From the NCBI GenBank assembly GCA_003132305.1, contig PKXJ01000031.1:182885-246884 (forward strand): 64,000 nt of DNA, read 5' to 3'. The notes under the pieces are model-generated. The model made no database searches. It was not told where the DNA came from and saw only the letters and a program-made list of their open reading frames with translations. This document shows, one piece after another, positions 61,007-64,000 of the stretch. Both the position numbers and the translations under genes were made by a program. The DNA is from Acidimicrobiaceae bacterium (GTDB lineage: Bacteria; Actinomycetota; Acidimicrobiia; Acidimicrobiales; RAAP-2). Positions within the stretch are counted from its first letter, which is position 1, and each line of letters begins with the position of its first letter.

Positions 61007-61714
61007 CTAACTCTGAGCGCTATTCTGGAGGTTCGCTTCGACGGTGTCGAGATGTAGTTGCATCGCCTCTCGCGCTCCGCGTCCATCTCGATTGCGCAGG
61101 GCTTCAGCTATCGCTCGATGTTGGTTCCGATAGCACTCGCGCCGCTCCGTCGAGTCGCTGCGGCGCTTCAGGTTTCCCCACGTCTCGCCCTGGCGAGCCG
61201 CTTCGACGAGTTGGTACATGCTCTCCATGAGGGGGTTGTGAGCGGCACGGATCAGTGCGCGATGAAGCGCGAAGTCCCACTTCTCGAACTCGTCGTAGTC
61301 AGCGGCACCCTCGTTGCTGCGCAGACACCGCTCGATCTCGTCGAAGTCGTTTATCGTTGCGTTCTCCACGATTGACGCAATCGCCGCCGGTTCGATGAGT
61401 TGGCGGGCGGTCATGACGTCGGCGGGACTCACGGCGATGGCTATTGATGGATGAGGAGTGGATCCGTTGTCGGGACTCAATCCGTGGCGCGGATCACTGC
61501 GCAGGTACGTGCCTCTTCCAACTTCTCGCGAGACCACGCCCTCGTCTTCGAGCAGCGCCATCGCGTTTCGGATGGTTGTGCGAGTAAGTTGAAGATCGGT
61601 CGCGAGCGCTCGTTCCGTGGGCAGACGGTTTCCAGTTCGTAGTCCGCTGCGCGCCGCCGAACTGAGAATGTCGTCCGCGACATGGAGTAACTGGTCATTC
61701 GACACTGTTTGCAC
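61007..61714 (-). CDS. GntR-family regulator (FadR/FCD subfamily)
   Basis: 235 residues. N-terminal winged helix (LRTGNRLPTERALATDLQLT, RTTIRNAMALLEDEG, VVSREVGRGTYL) and a C-terminal FCD ligand domain (DVMTARQLIEPAAIASIVE, FDEIERCLRSNEG, FDEFHR-type helix with HRALIRAAHNPLMESMYQL). FCD domains bind carboxylate or metal ligands. Start GTG 61714 with GAGGAGG seven bases upstream. It diverges from the fumarylacetoacetate-hydrolase-like gene, with palindromic sites between; repression of that operon and possibly itself is likely. Confidence 0.9.
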   Translation of the reverse strand: MQTVSNDQLLHVADDILSSAARSGLRTGNRLPTERALATDLQLTRTTIRNAMALLEDEGVVSREVGRGTYLRSDPRHGLSPDNGSTPHPSIAIAVSPADVMTARQLIEPAAIASIVENATINDFDEIERCLRSNEGAADYDEFEKWDFALHRALIRAAHNPLMESMYQLVEAARQGETWGNLKRRSDSTERRECYRNQHRAIAEALRNRDGRGAREAMQLHLDTVEANLQNSAQS

Positions 61715-61811
61715 GTCGGGCCTCCTCGTTCATTCGCCGCTAATGGAACAACCAATGCTACCAATCATTCGCAATGTCGGTACTTTTCTGAGAGTATTCT
61801 CGCACCTGCGA

Positions 61812-61840
61812 TTGACATCATCAGCGTCGTAACCTACACT
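61812..61840 (+). promoter_or_regulatory. Sigma-70-type promoter for the FAH-like gene
   Basis: TTGACA (61812-61817) and TACACT (61835-61840) separated by 17 bases. The expected transcription start is about 61847, close to the palindromic operator and about 55 bases before the ATG at 61903. Confidence 0.7.
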
Positions 61841-61847
61841 CACTTTG

Positions 61848-61880
61848 TTCAATTATTTCGACCAATTGAACCAAATTGGT
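61848..61880. promoter_or_regulatory. Overlapping palindromic operator, probable GntR/FCD site
   Basis: TTCAATT (61848-61854) is the inverse of AATTGAA (61864-61870), and ACCAATT (61861-61867) the inverse of AATTGGT (61874-61880); ACCAAATTGGT (61870-61880) is also an 11-base palindrome. They cover the start point of the promoter just upstream, where a bound repressor would block initiation. The partner is most likely the adjacent GntR-family protein. Confidence 0.65.
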
Positions 61881-61902
61881 TGATTCTCTGGGGGGAAACA
61901 CT

Positions 61903-62808
61903 ATGAGGTTGGCGACGATCCGAACTTCGCGGGGACTGCGGCTCCACGTTCGTGGTCGCGAGGGGTACGTGGACCTCGCCGACGTTTCCGGTGACGACAC
62001 CCTCGTCAGCATCGACGGTCTGGCCGCCGGTGGCGACGCCGCGCTCGACGCGGCTCGAAAGGCGTCTAGCGGCGTTGGCAAAGAGTACGACCACACCGAC
62101 TTCGCTCCCTCGACGCCGAACCCTCCGAGGATTCTCTGTCTGGGTGTCAACTACGCCGATCACGCCATCGAGGGCGGACGCGAAGTACCGAAGTGGCCGG
62201 AGTCGTTCGTGCGCGGTATGGGCAGTGTCATCGGCCCCTACGACGATCTCGTCGCCCCGGCTCTCACGGAGTGCTTTGACTTCGAGGCCGAACTCGCCGT
62301 CGTGATCGGCAAGGGTGGCCGTTACATCCGTGCGAAGGACGCCTTCGAATCAATCCTCGGGTACTCCGCCATGAACGATGGTTCGGCGCGCGAATGGCAA
62401 CGCAAGGCGACACAGTGGACGCCGGGCAAGAACTTTGAGGGTACGATGCCGATCGGTCCCGAAGTCGTGACCGTCGACGAGGTCGACATTTCCGACGTGG
62501 CCATCCGCTCCACGTTGAACGGTGAGGTGATGCAAGAGGCGCGCACGTCGATGATGATCGTGAGCGTCGCGCGCGCCGTGGAGTACTTCTCGGGCTTCAC
62601 GTGCTTGCGTCCGGGCGACGTCATTGCGACCGGCACTCCAGGCGGCGTGGGTTTCGCGCGGACGCCGCCGGTCTGGTTGACACCGGGCGACGTGATCGAA
62701 GTCTTCGTCGAAGGCGTTGGGACTATTTCCAACACCGTGATCGCCGAGAAGGACGCGCCGGCCGACTGGCCTTGGCGCCCGTTGGAAGTGGACACCACGA
62801 ACTTCTAA
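61903..62808 (+). CDS. Fumarylacetoacetate hydrolase (FAH) family enzyme
   Basis: 301 residues from ATG 61903, with GGGGG before it; the frame extends to 61876 without a site. A FAH fold: ILCLGVNYADHA, the metal-binding acidic residues in DFEAELAVVIGKGG, YSAMNDGSAREWQ, FTCLRPGDVIATGTPGGVGF and TISNTV. These enzymes cleave or hydrate beta-diketones or related acids using Mg2+, for example in aromatic-acid breakdown. Substrate not determined. The regulator and promoter upstream indicate inducible control, and the next gene is an ABC-type binding protein, so it may act on an imported compound. Confidence 0.9.
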   Translation: MRLATIRTSRGLRLHVRGREGYVDLADVSGDDTLVSIDGLAAGGDAALDAARKASSGVGKEYDHTDFAPSTPNPPRILCLGVNYADHAIEGGREVPKWPESFVRGMGSVIGPYDDLVAPALTECFDFEAELAVVIGKGGRYIRAKDAFESILGYSAMNDGSAREWQRKATQWTPGKNFEGTMPIGPEVVTVDEVDISDVAIRSTLNGEVMQEARTSMMIVSVARAVEYFSGFTCLRPGDVIATGTPGGVGFARTPPVWLTPGDVIEVFVEGVGTISNTVIAEKDAPADWPWRPLEVDTTNF

Positions 62809-62860
62809 CGGCGAAGAACTGCGTCAAGCAGGGATAAACCAAATTATTTAAGGGGGCAGG

Positions 62861-64000
62861 ATGCGGTTTTCAAAGATGGCACGACGGGGACGACTCGTCG
62901 ATCACAGCAAAAAGCGGCTCGTTCTCGTCGCCTCCGCGCTGGCACTCGTCGCTTCCATGGTGACGTTACCGGTCGCGGAGGGCATTTCGGGTGCGACGTC
63001 GTTCAAAGGGTCGATCACAATTGCCTCGGTCGCGCCCTTCACCGGCGCGGATGCGGCACTCGGTCCGAAGTACGAGACCGCGTGTTACGCCGCGGCCCAG
63101 GCGATTAACGCGGCGGGCGGCGTGCTCCGCAAGCAGGTCAAGTGCAAGACGGTCGACACACGAGGCGACCCCGCGGACGCGGTGCCCGCGGTTCGTCAGA
63201 TGTACGCCACGACGTCGAACCTGGTGCTCGTGATCGGGTGCACCTCGGACGAGGCGGCGACGGTCGTGCCGATCTTCGGTGCTCACAAGACGGTGTCGTT
63301 TTGCATGACGGGACAGTCCGAGTTCGACGCGGTTCACTACCCGTACTTCTTCCGACTCGTTCCGCCCGACGCGGCGGACTCGGTGGCGATGGTGCAGATT
63401 GCCAAGCGCCACAACTACAAGAACATCGCCCTGGCCTTCGGCAACGACGCGGGTAGCCAGACCTTCGTGACTCCGGCGCTCGCGGCCATCAAGCGCGCGA
63501 AAATGACGGTGGTCTCAAACGAGACGCTCGACATGTCGGCGTCGACGTTCCAGACCGAGGCGCAGGCGATCGTCCAGGCGCACCCCGACGCCATCCTTAT
63601 GGAGGCGCTCGGAGCGGCGGGCGTGGCCCTTTTGTCGGAGATCTACCAACTCAACGGGAACAAGATGATCCCGACGATTGGCACGTCAGCCATGATTGAC
63701 CCGGTCTTCTTCTCCGGCGTCACGTCGGGTCCGATTGGTGTTCAGAACTTCATTTCCGCCTTCGACGCGGACAACCAAACGGTCAACGCGTCCGGTCCGG
63801 CGTACCCGCTGTACCGCAAGTTGGTTCTGGCGCAGGCCGGCAAGGTCTCGGGCGTCCCGAGCTTCCCGGGGCTTCTCTCGGCGAACGGCACGGTCCACCT
63901 GTATGACGGCATCAACATGGCGGCGCTCGCCATGGTCATGTCCCATTCAACCCAGGGTGCCAAGTACAAGCCCGACATCTTGAAGATCGCCGAGGGCGTA
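62861..64000 (+). CDS. ABC transporter substrate-binding protein, branched-chain amino acid type (partial)
   Basis: 380 residues visible, running off the right edge. ATG 62861 with AGGGGG before it. Signal peptide with basic N-terminus and hydrophobic segment (LVLVASALALVASMVTLPV), then a Peripla_BP_6 fold: ITIASVAPFTGADAALGP, AAQAINAAGGVLR, KTVDTRGDPADAVPAV, VIGCTSDEAATVVP, FFRLVPPDA, NIALAFGNDAG. No lipobox Cys seen, so it may be anchored by an uncut signal or released. Ligand probably an amino acid or aromatic acid. It is 52 bases after the FAH gene on the same strand and is probably in the same regulon. Confidence 0.9.
   Translation, partial: MRFSKMARRGRLVDHSKKRLVLVASALALVASMVTLPVAEGISGATSFKGSITIASVAPFTGADAALGPKYETACYAAAQAINAAGGVLRKQVKCKTVDTRGDPADAVPAVRQMYATTSNLVLVIGCTSDEAATVVPIFGAHKTVSFCMTGQSEFDAVHYPYFFRLVPPDAADSVAMVQIAKRHNYKNIALAFGNDAGSQTFVTPALAAIKRAKMTVVSNETLDMSASTFQTEAQAIVQAHPDAILMEALGAAGVALLSEIYQLNGNKMIPTIGTSAMIDPVFFSGVTSGPIGVQNFISAFDADNQTVNASGPAYPLYRKLVLAQAGKVSGVPSFPGLLSANGTVHLYDGINMAALAMVMSHSTQGAKYKPDILKIAEGV

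Noticed and set aside
1..64000. Mobile elements, tRNA or rRNA genes
   Set aside because: No transposase, integrase, terminal inverted repeats, tRNA cloverleaf or rRNA stretch was recognised by eye; a covariance or IS search was not possible here.

Overview
The window looks like chromosome from a high-GC Gram-positive bacterium of the phylum Actinobacteria, most plausibly Acidimicrobiia. That placement is inference. It rests on high-GC coding with many GTG/TTG starts, a type IVa pilus locus of the kind found outside the classical Gram-negatives, a ThiF/nitroreductase protein resembling mycobacterial Rv1355c, and single-membrane export signals. I saw no rRNA, tRNA, CRISPR array, integrase or transposase.

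Layout. 1-3.2 kb: a sulfur/amino-acid patch with a MetA-like acyltransferase (cut by the left edge), an ATP-grasp ligase overlapping it, and a divergent SsuD-like flavin monooxygenase. 3.2-24.9 kb: an exopolysaccharide island with at least five glycosyltransferases, a Wzx-type flippase, a polytopic membrane protein, a methyltransferase, GalE, several unknown proteins and three paralogous secreted GH16 glycanase-like proteins, one fused to an OmpA-like peptidoglycan-binding domain. 25.3-33.1 kb: signal transduction and cyclic-di-GMP, with a degenerate EAL protein, a hybrid histidine kinase, an OmpR-type regulator, and a three-gene operon (GAF-GGDEF-EAL, a GGDEF protein with an unfamiliar N-terminal domain, and an unknown protein). 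33.2-36.2 kb: a 980-residue ThiF/nitroreductase fusion.

36.4-53.6 kb: type IV pilus genes. These are pilD, pilT with a DUF429 gene behind it, pilA, and a tightly overlapping operon pilB-pilC-pilW-like-giant prepilin-pilX-like. The giant prepilin carries 14 Ig-like He_PIG repeats and looks like a pilus-borne adhesin. pilM/N/O are not in the window. 54.3-64 kb: a Fic-family protein that has lost both its catalytic His and its inhibitory Glu, a flavin oxidoreductase, a decayed copy of an antiporter 3' end, an HtrA-like protease, the intact antiporter behind a structured leader, an asparaginase, and a GntR/FCD regulator divergent from a fumarylacetoacetate-hydrolase-like enzyme with a well-formed promoter and operator. 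A branched-chain-amino-acid-type binding protein runs off the right edge.

Functionally, polysaccharide synthesis and remodelling, cyclic-di-GMP signalling and adhesive pili sit side by side, which suggests a surface-attachment or biofilm region. The strongest link is one uncharacterised ~95-residue domain shared, without gaps, by a diguanylate cyclase and by a membrane protein inside the polysaccharide island.
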